Assembly: GCA_029706075.1 (NCBI GenBank)
Contig: JAINUG010000148.1
Coordinates: forward strand, 1,820,939 to 1,884,938
DNA length: 64,000 bases
Reading direction: 5' to 3'
Source of the DNA: Aldrovandia affinis
Lineage: Eukaryota; Chordata; Actinopteri; Notacanthiformes; Halosauridae
The position numbers and the translations under genes were made by a program. Under the pieces are notes generated by a model. The model searched no databases. It saw nothing but the letters and a program-made list of their open reading frames with translations, and was not told the origin of the DNA. This document shows positions 37,316-50,565 of this stretch, in pieces. The first letter of the stretch is position 1. Every line of letters starts with the position of its first letter.

Positions 37316-38826
37316 GATGAGTAATTGTAGTAGAAAAAGGAAAGTTAAGGATGAGGTTAAGTGCATTAAGAATAAGGAAGGAACTTTGGTTTATAATAAT
37401 AAGGATATTGCTAACACACTAAACAGTTACTTTGTTGAGAGCTTTACTAGAGAAGAGGTTATAAATATGCCTAAATGTATAGACAAGGTACAGAATGTTT
37501 TGGAGGACTTTGAGATAAGGGACATAGAAGTACTACAAAAACTAAGACAAATAAGGCAGCAGGCCCGGATGGCATATATCCCAGAGTACTCAAAGAACTT
37601 GGGGAAATTATATATAAACCATTGACAGATATTTTAATTCAATCCATAATGACTGGAAGCAGGGTAGTATAATTCCAATATATAAGAAGGGTGACCGTAC
37701 TGACCCAGGGAACTATAGGCCTGTCATGTAAAATGCTGGAATGTATTATTAGGGATAAGTTGGAATCATTCTTGAAAAATAATAGTATTTTAAGAGAGAG
37801 CCAACATGGTTTTCTCAAAGGGAGGTTATGCCTAACAAACCTCCTGGACTTTTTTTGAAGAGGCTACAAAGTGTGTTGACCTGAACCAGGCTTATGATAT
37901 TATATATTTGGACTTTCAGAAAGCATTTGACAAGGTACCACATGAGAGGCTCATTGCTAAAATGAATTCAGTAGGAATTGCAGGAATAGTTTCAGAGTGG
38001 GTTCATAATTGGCATGTGGGAAATAAAAACATTAGACAGGAGTATTTTATGGGAGGAGAAAAGTTAGTAGGTGTTCAATTTGAAAAAGACTTAGGAATTG
38101 TAGTTTATCAAAGCCTATCTGTATCAAAGCAGTGTGCTACAGCAGTGAAAAAAGCCAACAGGATGCTGGGATACATAGCAAAAAGTATTGAGTATAAATC
38201 AAAGGAGGTTATATTAATGTTATATAATGCCTTTGTCAGACCTCACTTAGAATTCTGTGTGCAGATCTGGGCACCGCACTACAAGAAAGATATAGAAGCT
38301 CTTGAAAAAGTCCAAAGAAGGGCAACTAAACTGATGCCTGGTATGAAAGGTAAAAGTTATGATGATAGACTTAAGGTACTCAATCTATTTAAGCTTAGCA
38401 AACGGAGACTTAGGGGGGTTTAGTTTATTCGACATTTTAGTTTAGTTTATTCGACATATCAATTTAAAATACATGTCAGACTTAGGGGGGATTTGATTGA
38501 GGTTTTTAAATTCCTAAAAGGGATTAACAAAGTGAAATACCAAAGATTTTTTAAGATAAGTGGGGTCAGCAGAACAAGAGACCACAGGTGGAAATTAGTT
38601 AAAGGCAAATTCCACAAAGATATTAGGACGTTTTTCTTTACACAGAGAGTTGTCAATGCCGGGAACAGCTTGCCAGGTTGGGTAGTAGAAGCAGAAACAC
38701 TTGGGGTATTCAAGTCCAGGCTAGATGTAGTACTAGATACTCTTTAGATTAGGACATGACGAGCCTAGATGGGCCGAACGGCCCGTTCTCGTCATTATGT
38801 ATTCTTATGTTCTTATGTTCTTATGT
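37316..38826 (+). mobile_element. CR1-like LINE copy with internal deletion
   Basis: In order: a pre-RT segment (IKNKEGTLVYNNKDIANTLN then SYFVESF, 37350-37450), worn RT fingers (GDRTDPGNYRPV-like near 37690), and RT motif A as LDFQKAFDKVPHERLI (about 37905-37950). The reading then jumps at about 38035 to the post-palm [37 protein letters not shown] and [20 protein letters not shown] follow. After a 59-bp insert come LIEVFKFLKGINKVKYQRFF and KSRLDVVLDTL. The end is TTCTTATG repeats. The catalytic ADD region is missing, so the copy cannot move itself. Confidence 0.88.
38419..38477 (-). mobile_element. 59-bp insertion with 13-bp target duplication inside the CR1 copy
   Basis: AGACTTAGGGGGG occurs at 38406-38418 and again at 38478-38490, whereas the sister copy at about 14020 has it once. 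The insert contains two TTTAGTTTATTCGACAT-type units. On the - strand it ends in ATGTCGAATAAACTAAA repeats, resembling the 3' end of a 5'-truncated non-LTR retrotransposon. Confidence 0.75.
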
Positions 38827-40664
38827 AATCATCTTTTAAGTTACCACGCCATTGTGTTCTGAAATTTGTATAGATATGCTGTGACATCACAGCAGGGCTC
38901 CAGACTAACTTTTTTCCTAGTAACCCTTGTGCCACCACAACCTTCCTGCATTTTACACATGACATGCATGAATAGCCACTATCCAGGAAAAGATGTGTGT
39001 CAATAGAAGTCATAAGGCTTTATGGACTGAAGTAATTCATCAGTAGGTGAATATGTGAGTTATATGTAAACATATCTACAAAAATATCAATACATACTCA
39101 ACATCTACAAATATACGAATATAGACCTATTTCAAGAATTATTTCTAATCCTCTATGTTATTCTTTCTCAGTTGCACATGAATTTACTAAATCGGTGCCA
39201 AATGAAAGAATATCTAAGAAGACATGGACCTTGGCATTTATGAATCAATTGCTAGTGTGTGTCCTCCTGAACTGTGTGAACATGTCACTGTTGGTTATGT
39301 CTCGACAGCCACTTTGCTATGTTTAGTCATGGGGCTTCTCCTTTCAAGAACCATGTGTTATGTCTGTTTATGGCCTGGCATGGCGCTCCTGCGCTCCTGC
39401 GCTCCTTCCACCTATCTTCCGGGTTCTGTGCTGTCAGGGAGCTCATCCCCGTGGATGTGGTGACAGCATCTTTTCATCACTGCGCAACAGAAAAGCCTAC
39501 AGCCTCCATTGATCGCAGTCCTGGACGGGCGGTGGCTTGTGCCTCTCCTCGCATTTTCCTCCGTCTCTGTTCCGTCCCTGTAATAAATGTCAAGTTTTAT
39601 TGATGAGGGGGTTGCTTATTAAGTATGGATTTTAGATTAATTATGCGGCGCTGTGAAGATGTCTTACTGTCCGTGGCATGTTTTCGAAGCCCTCAGAAAT
39701 CCTTGGAGATGTTCTTCGAACTGCTCGCGTGGCAATTTTCTTTTTTTTAATGCCATTTAGGACCCGCTCAGCATTTTCAGTCTGTAACATAAACCGGTCA
39801 TGTTTCGGCCTGTATTAAAATGTGCTCAACAGCTCAGATGACAGCATTTACAGTTTGAACATAAATAGTACAACTGGAGGATAAACACGCCATAACTTAA
39901 AAAAATAATTAAAAATCAAGGCCAGGCTCAACGCAGTGTATTCACTCCCTCCGTTGGAGCAGAGAGGAACAGATTGCTGTAGAACATTCCACATGCACTA
40001 GGGCCCTTTGTATATTTCATCTCCACTTAGTCTTGGAGTGGCGGTAGCATTGTGGCTTTACAATGAATCCCATTTTGGCTCTCCCCGAGTCAAGCCAAAT
40101 CACTTATCTCTCCCATTGCAGTATGCCAAACTATTTAGCAGAACCGCTGAATACCTTTTAAACATTTGTTGGCCATTACAGTGTTGGCACCCTATACGTG
40201 CAAAGCTGTATAATTTGGTGCAGGATGTCTGAACCTTGTCTCTCATGTTTGGACATTAATATTGAACAGTCTGACCAGATTGGTGCGCCACAGGGAGGAG
40301 TATGCAGCGTTCCTGGGGATGTAGTGGGACTGGGGCTGAAGGTGATCATGAGTTGTAAAGGTTATAGGGTTTCAGATAAGCAGCAGCATGAGCCATTTGA
40401 GGTTCATCTCTATTTGTTTGTTAATATACTGTATACTTTAACTCAGTAGCTTTCTCGTCAATTGTAGGCAGCCCCTTCAACTCCGTGATGTACAGGTATG
40501 CAAGTTGGAACAATCATCTGAAAACTTGGACAGATGTTAATAAATTGGAAATGATTGAACTGTGAACTGTGGAGGTTTGTGGGTATGTCTACAAAACATG
40601 TAATATTATAGTACTATAAATCTACAGGCAAAAAAATAGTTCAGTTCAAAATCATGTCAATTTC
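38827..40664. other. Downstream gene-free region
   Basis: No repeat or exon was recognised; open frames at 39224-39603 show no domain. Confidence 0.45.
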
Positions 40665-40838
40665 ATACTGATATCAGGAAGTATTTTTTCATGTAGTGGA
40701 AGCAGAGAACCTTATGGTGTTCAAAACCAGGCTTGCTGCAGGTCTGGATACTCTAGTCAGTAGGCAGTGGCAAGTCTAGGTGGGTAGAATAGCTTGTTCT
40801 CTGCGTCATATATTGTTATTAATATGTTCTTATGTTTT
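40665..40838 (+). mobile_element. CR1-like LINE 3'-end relic
   Basis: TGATATCAGGAAGTATTTTT begins the last RT segment (VEAENLMVF and AGLDTL readable). A diverged CTAGGTGGG block and an ATATGTTCTTATG tail follow. Closer to the 34818 copy than to the 38217 copy. Confidence 0.75.
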
Positions 40839-43484
40839 TCAATTCCAAAGATTTTCTGCACATATGGTGATTTTAAACATGAGTGACAAAACAACGTGCA
40901 CGAACAAGCTTTCTGAAGTGCTGTGACTTAATGCTTGAGACAATGTGCTGTGTATTAGGCCAGCAAATGGGAACCTGTGCAAGTGAGAGCCCTATCCTGT
41001 CACATAAGCATGACTGTGCAACCTTCCCCAGCATACTGTATGCATATACTCCTACCTACAGAAAGACTGCAGAAGAGGTGAAATAAAACCATATATAACC
41101 TTAGAATCTTATTTATGATAGAAATAGATTGCTGTACTGCATATTAATTCAAAATTCACAGTTAATATTATTCATTGTATTGGCTAAGTTCCTATCTCTG
41201 TCCACTGAATGCATTTCCATTGTTATGTTATTGTTCATTATTTTAACACATACATTTTATGTTGAGATATACGTTAACAGTATATTTGATGTTATTGATA
41301 TATGCTCCCATTGCTCAAATACCAAATAAAACCTTTCATAGCCTGTCAACTTGCCTTGGAGTCACATTCTTTTGATTAAATCTGATTTTAAAATAGGCCC
41401 CTGAAATATGGTTTTAGGCAGGTCAATGTTATTTAAGTGATGTATCTGTGCATTGCTTGCACAATATTGCAGCAGTTAATAGATGTGATAACTCCTTTTG
41501 TTTGTTTTCAAAAAATGTATTATTCTTTTACACATCCCTTTTGCCTTTATGTCCAAATAAAAAATGGGACATTTGACAATAGAACCATTACATTTATGCC
41601 CTGGCGACACCAGTAAATAACCACCAACTCCAAAGCTTCTGGGAGAATGTCATGAATTTTCTGAAACTTTTCAGAAATATACCATTATACCACTATATAC
41701 AGTATATTATGTATTGAACAGCGTAGTAGATTTGGATAAAGGGTCCCCCAGGAACACGATACTGCATCTCAACAGCACACAGGGCATTGCTCTAGTAAAG
41801 TAAAGAAAAAAGTTACATATTTCTGGTATCTTTTTATTGTATATCTCTATCCAGCTATACATACTTTATATATATAAACACTGTATATATATCATTTTAT
41901 AAAAGGGGAAAATACTCTCAGAAATTTCATATCTTTACAGCTGTGGTCCAACATCACTGTGCAGGATCACACCGTCCAAATGCAACGATCCATAACTCTG
42001 ACCTGACATCTGACAGCTGACGGCTGCGGACAGAGACCTGATGAAAGTCATGCTGCTCTCACTTATCCGAAGCTGAGAATGGCCTGGTGTGTGCAATGAT
42101 GTCCCAGAGAGCCCCCAAAACTGCTCATTTCACTAATAACCACATGTGGGCTATGGCCGTGGGACAGCGTAGCCTCGCTTAGCAACCCAGTGCGTTCCCA
42201 GGATCTCCTGTGTCCTCGGAATTAGGCAGACCTGTCACACAGCTGCCACTTCAGGGTGCTGAACGCTGCTAATAAAACTGCTACATTAGCAGTATTTCAG
42301 TTAAGTACTATGTCCTCAATTACATATTTAATAACATAATCATTGGGCCCGCATGAAATGTTTTCTTTATGTAATGCTTAGAGGGGAAAAAAAGGTTTCA
42401 GAGTAAAAATATAAATCGTTTAAAATCACAACCTATTCAGGGGACAGAGATCACCCTTTGTGACTATACAAGTTAATAAATGTGTTATTACTTAGTCATA
42501 TAGTAGGATTCATTTTAATATGATTATGAGTAAATGGGTAATAAATGTGTAATAAGGTTGTGGTTATAGGTATTCCACTTCATTTAGTCATCAGGCCATG
42601 AAATTATATCCAGTAATAAATATCAATGTTAGAATTAAACATGAATTAACAGAAAATCTGATATATTATAAAGTAATGTCATTACATGATGATTTAGAAA
42701 TTATTTCACATTCTAAAATCAATAAGTTCATTACCATTCAATTCACATTAGCTTGCTAAATGCTTAAACAAACAAAGCAGGCTAAATTAATAAGCAGCAA
42801 TGTGGTTAAGAACTGTTTTCTAACAGTATAAAAGGACCCTTAAAGTTGTGCTTCCCAGTCTCTCCCTGAAGACGAGCAGGCACAAATGCTCCCAATGCTT
42901 CAAACTCCCATTGCGCCAATTACACGAAAAACCGCTTGTTGCCATAAAAATGCACACTGCATTGTGTGTAAGCAAAACAAAGCCTTTTTGGGCTCTGTGG
43001 TTTTAAAAACGATTTAACTAAAAAGCATTAGCTAGTGCCTAATTGTGGAAATGTAAAAGGATGTACATGCAGTCATGCGGTTGGAGCAACACCCAGAGTG
43101 ACAAACCCGCTGGTTTCTATTTGATGGCCCCCTGCTTGGGCTCAGCACTTGAGAACTGTCTCCAGACTTTTTTCATCGTTATTCAGCGTAGCACTCAGGT
43201 ACTTATCCTGGAGTCACCTGAGGACAAGAGCAATCCCGGCCTGACTAAAATTGTATTAGCTCAATCTTTAGGTCAATCAGCAAACGCAGTGGCAACACAG
43301 CCGGCCACAATAGGGAGCCACGTTTCATACAGTAATTAATAGACTCATCGTGTCATTGCAGTAATGATTTGCAATGTTTGAAAATATCTATATTATGCTA
43401 AATTGATTGAATGTAACAGTCGGTTATACTTCTGTTTGAATTTGAAGAAGCTTGCGATGCTCCTCATTGTCAATGACTTTAACA
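40839..43484. other. Downstream gene-free region
   Basis: AT-rich, with TATATA runs at about 41867-41892. An open frame at 43043-43339 has no recognised domain. Nothing else supported. Confidence 0.45.
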
Positions 43485-43555
43485 CAGGGGTCTCCAACCC
43501 TGGTCTGGACAGCCACAGGATCTGCTAAATTACAATCTCACTGGCTGATGCAGTT
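43485..43555 (+). mobile_element. hAT-type MITE end fragment (tentative)
   Basis: CAGGGGTCTCCAACCCTGGT followed by CTGGACAGCCACAGGATCTG resembles one end of a non-autonomous hAT-type repeat common in fish. The other end was not found. Confidence 0.45.
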
Positions 43556-44103
43556 TTTATTTTTTGAATACTTATTTGAATGATGTTAACGTCTCTGCAC
43601 AGGGGAAGGGAACATATTAATTTGAAAAATGACAAAAAAGACATTCGTATGTTCAGCGTATGCCTGTGCACGTGGCCCGTGGAATCACATTTGAATGCGT
43701 GTCAACATTTCAGTGACTTCTTTTGATAGGCGAAAATGCTGAGATTTCTCCTGGTCCCCCGCAGTGACTGCATTGCTTTTGAGTCTATTGTTTTTTGTGA
43801 GAACGCGTATAGACAAGTCGGCTCCGGTGATTTCCACAGCCGCTCAAGCGGCCATTGACAAATATCATTTATGCCCGTCAATGCGAGAGCACGCAGGCCC
43901 CCTGCGGCTTTGTAAAGAGGGGGGGGGGAGGAGACGCGAGGCTATTAAACTCCTTCGAAAGAGAGTTCACTTGCAACGTGAGCTCTGGAATAAACGCTCT
44001 TATGGGCTCCAGGGTGGCAGAGGGAGAAAGATTATTGAGCATTACCAGTGGCATGAATTTGAGTGCCTTTGTGTTTGTATTGATATCATGAGACAGGGCA
44101 AAA

Positions 44104-44104
<1 letters not shown>

Positions 44105-44145
<41 letters not shown>

Positions 44146-44158
44146 GTGTGTGTGTCTG
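44105..44158. repeat. (GT)n microsatellite
   Basis: About 25 GT units with one GC interruption near 44140. Confidence 0.95.
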
Positions 44159-44404
44159 TGAACGCAGTGTACAGTAGCTTTGTCTGAATCAGAATTTGGT
44201 CAGCCCAGCCCAGCCACAAGGTTTACGTATTCTGTTCATGACATTATAAAATATAGCGCTCAATAGGAATGAGAATGTTATGAATTATCCATACTCACAA
44301 ATTATATCCATAATGTTATGTGTAGGGGTGCACCATTTTCTAACATACAAATCACCTGATCTGGATGTTTTTTCAAATCAAGAGGTAATAAAGAAAATGC
44401 CAAG

Positions 44405-44665
44405 AACTGGTGATGTTTAATGGTTCTTTAACTGCATATTTCAAAAGTCACTTTAATCATGTCTCTTTTATGCATATTTCATGTAAATCATAAAGAAAAA
44501 AATAATCTATCATAAACAAAAATCATATATATTATGAAATAAATCATAGCAGTAGCTCGTATCAATAGTTTTTGAGTCTGTTTAAACATGACTCTTTTAT
44601 GCATATTTTGTACATGCAAATCGACAAAAATCATAAATAATACATACAAATCATAAATATTATCA
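44405..44665. repeat. Partial tandem duplication, AT-rich
   Basis: CTCTTTTATGCATATTT followed by GTA(C)ATG and AAATC/ATAAA motifs occurs at about 44462-44492 and again at about 44593-44625, a shift of about 130 bases. Identity is imperfect. Confidence 0.5.
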
Positions 44666-44927
44666 GAGGCAGCTGGAAAGCTGGGGAGCTATTGAAAAAC
44701 ACGTTCCCCGACAGTCTTGCCACCAGTGCTGCCGGATTATTGATCAGAATCACAACAAATCCCCACAGTCTCTTCTAATGTAAAACAAGCACTCTTTCAC
44801 ACTACTACCATTGAAACTTTATATCTGTGATATTTCAAATGGTAACTCTTGTTATTTCTGCTAGCTTGATGTAGTACAGAATCGTATGTTTACATAGTAA
44901 TAAAGTAACTACATAAAGCATTTATGA

Positions 44928-45124
44928 GGATGGGCTCCCCCCTTTTTAGTCTGGTTCCTCCCAAAGTTTCTCCCTACCAAGGGAGTTTTTCCTTGCCACT
45001 GTTGCCTTTAGGCTTGCTTTTGTGGGGGTCTAGGCCTGGGTTCCCCCTCTGTTAAGCGTTTTGTGACAATTCTATTGTGAAAAGCGCTATACAAATACAT
45101 TTGATTTACATTTGATTTGATTTG
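44928..45124 (+). mobile_element. L2-type LINE 3' end
   Basis: The block GGCTCCCCCCTTTTTAGTCT, GGTTCCTCCCAAAGTTTC, GGGAGTTTTTCCTTGCCACT and then GTGAAAAGCGCTATACAAAT is the typical fish L2 3' UTR. It ends in ATTTGATTTACATTTGATTT repeats. No RT sequence is attached. Confidence 0.85.
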
Positions 45125-48100
45125 TATGGTAAAAATCGACCGATTTAGACTCATGACCCATTGTTTGCTGCACCCCTTGTTGTATTCTGTTGTTATTTCA
45201 GTTTCTTTGAATCAGTGTGTGAAATTGACCATTTCACTTAATATGGATATATGTCCATCTGCCCTGCTTATTATTGTGGTAATTCTGTCTAATTTGGTAA
45301 TAATTTGGTGCGTTTCTTTGTAATTGATGGCATTCATTGAACGTTGACACTTGAAAAAATGTAATTCTATGTTTCTTGCTCTTCAATTTAAATGTTTCGT
45401 TCTGGAATTCATCAAGCAGTGATTGCACATGTTTCAATGTGCAATTGTGCTTCTTGCACTGGAAGGAAATGTTCTGTTCTAATTTCACACACAGACTTCC
45501 AAAGCAATACATAATCTCCCCAATTATATATATATATATTATATTTGGTAATTTAGTCTTGGTTCTCTATTAACCTTGTCACACACTATTGTTTATGGCC
45601 TGTCAGTCATCTATTGATACATTCTAAACAGAATATGCTGTATTTATTGCGGTTAAATTGTGTGCTCTTAACAGAGATAAACATGAACGACATGTGGAAC
45701 AATTATTCACCAGTGCCAGAAGGTAATTTCATCCCTACTTAGTCCTCTTGTTTGAAAAATGTCATTCCTTCTGGGTGGAGGTTGTTCTGATCCGTTGAGA
45801 GGAATACCAGCGTCACCGCCTTTAATACTTAGCCACAGGATTATATTTGCCATTTCCAGATGGGCTGAAAGTTCAACGAAACCTTGAGTGGATTTTGAAG
45901 GCCTATGGTGCTGTTTCTTCAACTGCTGTCTCCATCTGATGTGATCTTTGCTGCTCAAGAAAGTGCAACGCTGCCTCGAGTAGTTCAGTGTTCAGTGTGA
46001 TTGGCAGGCTGACACTAAAGTTCATCTTCAGTTATTGCTTTAATATTGGTACGCAAATACAGCTGGGAAATGCACAGCACAAGTACACAATGCAAAAAAA
46101 GCATATCTGAATCTGGGTATTTTAAGCTGCCACTGGGCATTTTGAGCATGCACACAAAGGGGCAAGGCACAAGCTGGCTAGTAGTAAGTCTATAATGAGT
46201 TGAAGGAAAGGTGAAGGTGTGACATTAGTCAATCAGGTACAATTTCCACTTTCTATTTAAATGTATGCTTGCTTTACTACCACTGCACATCATAGTTGTT
46301 GCCTGCCTGTTGGTACAGCACATCTATTGTATGGCATCTATTATGGCTTTAATATGGTGATAAAATACATTTAAAGTGTTTTTGAAAATGGAATCCGTAA
46401 TTGCAGGTAAAGGTCATTCCCTGATGTTATGTGATGGTAAAGCTGATAACGTGAAGGCTGTAATTCAGTGTACCACCTGACCTGTCCAAACGTCTGAATC
46501 CCTTATTGATCATTTCAACAGTTTGCTCAGTAACACAATGCACCAACCGCACAGCTTAATAACACAACAGCCAGTGATCGAAAGCTTGCTGTCACAGAGT
46601 TGTGGGTTCAATGCCACGTTATCTGCAATATCTTTCATGGGAAACAATTGCATCCTAGCTGCCACCACCCAGATGGTCTGTCCTCGGGAAGGGTGTAGAC
46701 AGGACACAGTTGGCTAGGGTGAAATTCATAAGAGTCAGGATAATTGGCAGTCACGTGGCATACAGCATTTTGCATCACAAACAGCCTGAACATTTATAGA
46801 ATGGACCACACATATGGTTGACATGAATTATGCTGTTCAGTGGTATAACTCTTGTCACCCTCACCACAACAAGTGAGGTAAAGGGCCACAGTGACTGTGT
46901 TTCTAATCCCTGACAAACATCATATTTGATAGGTCTCAGAAATCACTCGTCAAGGCAGGTGGAGCTTGTTCCTGTATTATGTCTCTGTCTATGTTTAAAT
47001 ATGACAATACTTAGACATTTATATGATCCTGGCCCTCTGGTGTCTACTCTGACATTTTCTGGCAGTGTCTGAGAGTCTATTGCTGTTCTCTAACACCGAT
47101 GTCATTATCTGCTGTGTTCTCTGTTAATACATTCCCTGTCAGTTTTCTTAACCAACCAATGTCCAGGGTGAAGAGATATGGAGTACCTCTTCACACTTGC
47201 AGGTTGTTCATCACACAGATCCTCTCATCTCTAAGTCATCTGGATGGGCCGGTATTACAAACCAATGGTTTTAATGTATGAATCCCTATGCTATAAAGAT
47301 CAGTGGACCGGCACAATATTTGCTCTGAACAGATGCCCATGAACGTGTTGCTGCTATTCATGTTTAAGGTATCATATTAAGGGCTATTGGGTATCATGAA
47401 AGGTTAAGATTATGGTGGCTACCTTCGGAGAGCTGAGATGCCTACAATAGAAAAATGTAGGTTGGCCATCGGACTGTCTATGGAATAAAGCGATGATACT
47501 GTAAGGCCCCCAGATCTGGGTTCTGTTGAATACTGGCCTTTACCCCAGAAATACTAACTGGTGTGAAAAATGGGATTTTATCATCACATATTGTGAGTGA
47601 AACATTTGACTGACAATGAAAACATTTTGGAAAACTAATTTTAAGTTGTCTTTGAATTAGCATTTTTGATCCAGTGTTTGACTGTGAACATATGCTGTCA
47701 ACGTGTAGCAGTGTGTTGCAAACACATCAGATGAGAGCTATTGCTACTGCTGTCATCAAGAACAAGTGGAACACTACGCCAAGTCATCTAAAATCATGTG
47801 TGAAAATGTCACAGTCAACAGCCTTTGACAACTTCCCCTTTTCTTGATTCCCTGCTCACAAGAAAAACAAATGTGTGGTTGACACTGTGACAGAACAAAA
47901 GAGCATCAAGCAGGTTCCATAACGCTAAAATATGTTTTTGCTTTGTGGTGTGTCTTCTGATCAACCACTTGCTAATGCTAACGTAACTGTGTTGCTGTGA
48001 ATGTCTGCTTGGGAAACTTTTCTCCATGTGAGTTTTTCAGTAATCTGACACACAATACTTTTGACAGCTTGAGAAAGTGAAACTGCATGAAAGAAATACA

Positions 48101-50319
48101 TGCGTAATGCTTCCTTTATTACTCAAAGCTCAGGATAAAGCACAGTAGTGCTTAAATTGAATTCCCCCAAACCCTCCCCCCCATCTCTACTGACACCTGT
48201 GTCTTCAATAGGCTTTTTTTCTTTATTGTTTAATTCAGCAGTGGGTTAAATGGAATATCTCCACAGTTTCAAATGCCTCCGTTGGCCAAGACAGATACTC
48301 AAGATACATTTTACGTACTGTTCAAGGTTTCATTCAGCAGGAGGGTCTAACCCTGGAGGACTCTTTCAGGTGATAATGAGTTACCTGGCAACCACTTCTA
48401 TGCATGAAGGCAGGACTCTGACCAGGGAATGGATTTGCTTTGTTTGCATTTCATTGAGCAATTTCCAGCCCTGTTTAGGATAATTTTATATATATCCCAC
48501 AACCCACTCTTTTTCTCCCTCTTTTTGCACTTCCTAAATGCCAGGTTTAAATAAAGCAAACTCCACAGTTTCAAGACCAGCCAAATGTCAGGCTGATTTT
48601 CAGACTCTGTGGACGACATACTTGTTTCTCCATCCATGTGAAAGTTCTGTAATTATTCGTATTCTGTAAAAATCCGTATTTTGTTTGATTCATGCTGATT
48701 TTAAAATTCCTGGAACTGTTTTTGGAACACAACAAATGCAATCAATCTCAGTATTGCTGGTAAAGGACAAAGAAAGGAAAACACAATAACATAAAGAAAG
48801 ATAATTAAAATTCCTGGCAATTCAGCAGTATGCAAAATATGTACCTTAAAATGTCATGAGTATAGTCTGATAAGTACTACATTTCCCAACATGCACCATA
48901 GCCTGGTTAAGTGTTTGTTACTGGGCCTGATTTCACAACAGTTGATCTCACATTGGTTCAGATTCACACCGACACATTTACCCATAAGGGAAAAAAGCAT
49001 GAATAAATAACCTTTATTTTTTCACTAAAGAGATTAGGGAATACTTGTTTCTCCAAAAGGCCAGGACCTTGTGTCACAGTTCATTCGTTAACAGTATTCA
49101 GCTGTGAAATAAAAGTGTCAGTGCAGCATCCACAACAATAACATCATCTCTATTGAGCCAGCACCTCTGTTTGGAAGTTATTTTCCAGCATGTATTGATC
49201 AGTACAGCAGTAATTTACAGAAGTGAAGGAGATATTATCTGGATGAAACAGATATTTTTCTTTGGCTCCGGGTAGGCAGGGTAATGAAGCAAGGTGCCTG
49301 TGATTCAGAACGGATCATTATGGGGAGATCCAGCCCTGTTCATCTTGTTTGGACATCCTGACTGTTTAATGTCTCTATTGATATTGAGAATTATTTATTG
49401 TGTTACGTTTTCATCATCGAGTGTCCACGACATCAACAGCAATGGTCTGAATTTCATTACTTGCTGTAAGAATTGACTTATCGTGAAATAGAAACTGAGA
49501 GGATTCTTTCTGCATTGCCTTGCATCTTATCAACTCTGCCGCTATGCAGGAGGGGAAAAAAACCCGCCACAAATTAAACCTCTAAATATTTGATTAGATA
49601 AAGCACAATCTGCACAGAGAGATCTTGCACTGGGGGAGGTGAAATGCTATTCTCATTGTGTGGCATTCTATGGTTCACTCAGACCCAGTTTGTGTGGGAA
49701 TGGAAATCAACAGGCTAAAAACTCATGCCTTTTTATATGGAGAGAGTTTAAATAAATGTCCTGTTAAAAAATAGTATTTTGTCCGTGGTTGTCTTCTTGT
49801 CATGTTTCCGAGGACCTTGAGGGGCAACGATGGCACTGTGGATGGGACTGGCTGTGTCTTCTTTCCTTTTTTGAGGGAAAAGTGCTGCCTGTTTAATTAT
49901 GTAACACCTTTGTGGAATGGAAAATCCCTGTGTAATAAATGAGTGGCAGTACAGGAGAAGAAGTGATGCAGGCAACCCGCCTCTCCAGACACGGCACAGC
50001 TGAGTTCCTCCAGACGCCAGTGAACCGGAATGAATCAGATGCCATTACATCCTGGGGCATTTCAGTAGTAATTACAGTCTGCTCCCACGTTACAGCATCC
50101 CGCTCACAATTACCACTTTCAGATGATCCTCCCCACATTCTCTCTCTCCTGGATGAGGCCTGATTGCTGAAATTGTCTGAGTGATGTCCATTCTGATGTA
50201 ATTTACTGTTGAAAATTGTCTGCGTTAAAGAAGAAGCACATGTCCTTCCTATTTGTGACTGGCAATATACGTTCTAAGAGTTCATAAGAGTTATTAACAG
50301 GCCTGCAATGTTTTAGGTG
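45125..50319. other. Downstream gene-free region, AT-rich
   Basis: An AT microsatellite lies at about 45526-45540. Small open frames on both strands lack domains. A weak B-box-like TGGGTTCAATGCC near 46603 is not enough to call a SINE. Otherwise nothing recognised. Confidence 0.45.
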
Positions 50320-50565
50320 ATTTGGTTTAACTAACTAGCTAGCAAGCTCAATAACCATTTTAACACTACTACCCTAGAGCTAGTTGTAAATGCCAGCTAG
50401 CCATCAATTCCCTGACATAAATATTGTAACAGTACCCTGATGAACAATTAAGTTAGCTAGTGTAGTCCTGACCTATCCATAAATAACCAGGGCTATTTTG
50501 ATAAGCCTGCAGCTAAATTCAAAGTAGCTATCGCACTATTAGCTAGCTAGTTAGCAAGAACCAGA
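50320..50565. repeat. Cluster of TAGCTA/CTAGCT motifs
   Basis: CTAACTAGCTAGCAAGCT, CCAGCTAGCC, AAGTTAGCTAGTG and ATTAGCTAGCTAGTTAGC occur within about 250 bases. This is far denser than the surroundings and suggests remnants of a low-complexity or mobile sequence. Confidence 0.5.

Noticed and set aside
39224-39603. Overlapping open frames of 79 and 94 codons
   Set aside because: No domain or splice sites, and they overlap in different frames.
43043-43339. 98-codon open frame
   Set aside because: No domain or splice support; a frame of this length is expected by chance in 64 kb.
46550-46740. Possible SINE around a GGTTCAATGCC B-box-like site
   Set aside because: No convincing A box, body or tail of either SINE family could be aligned.
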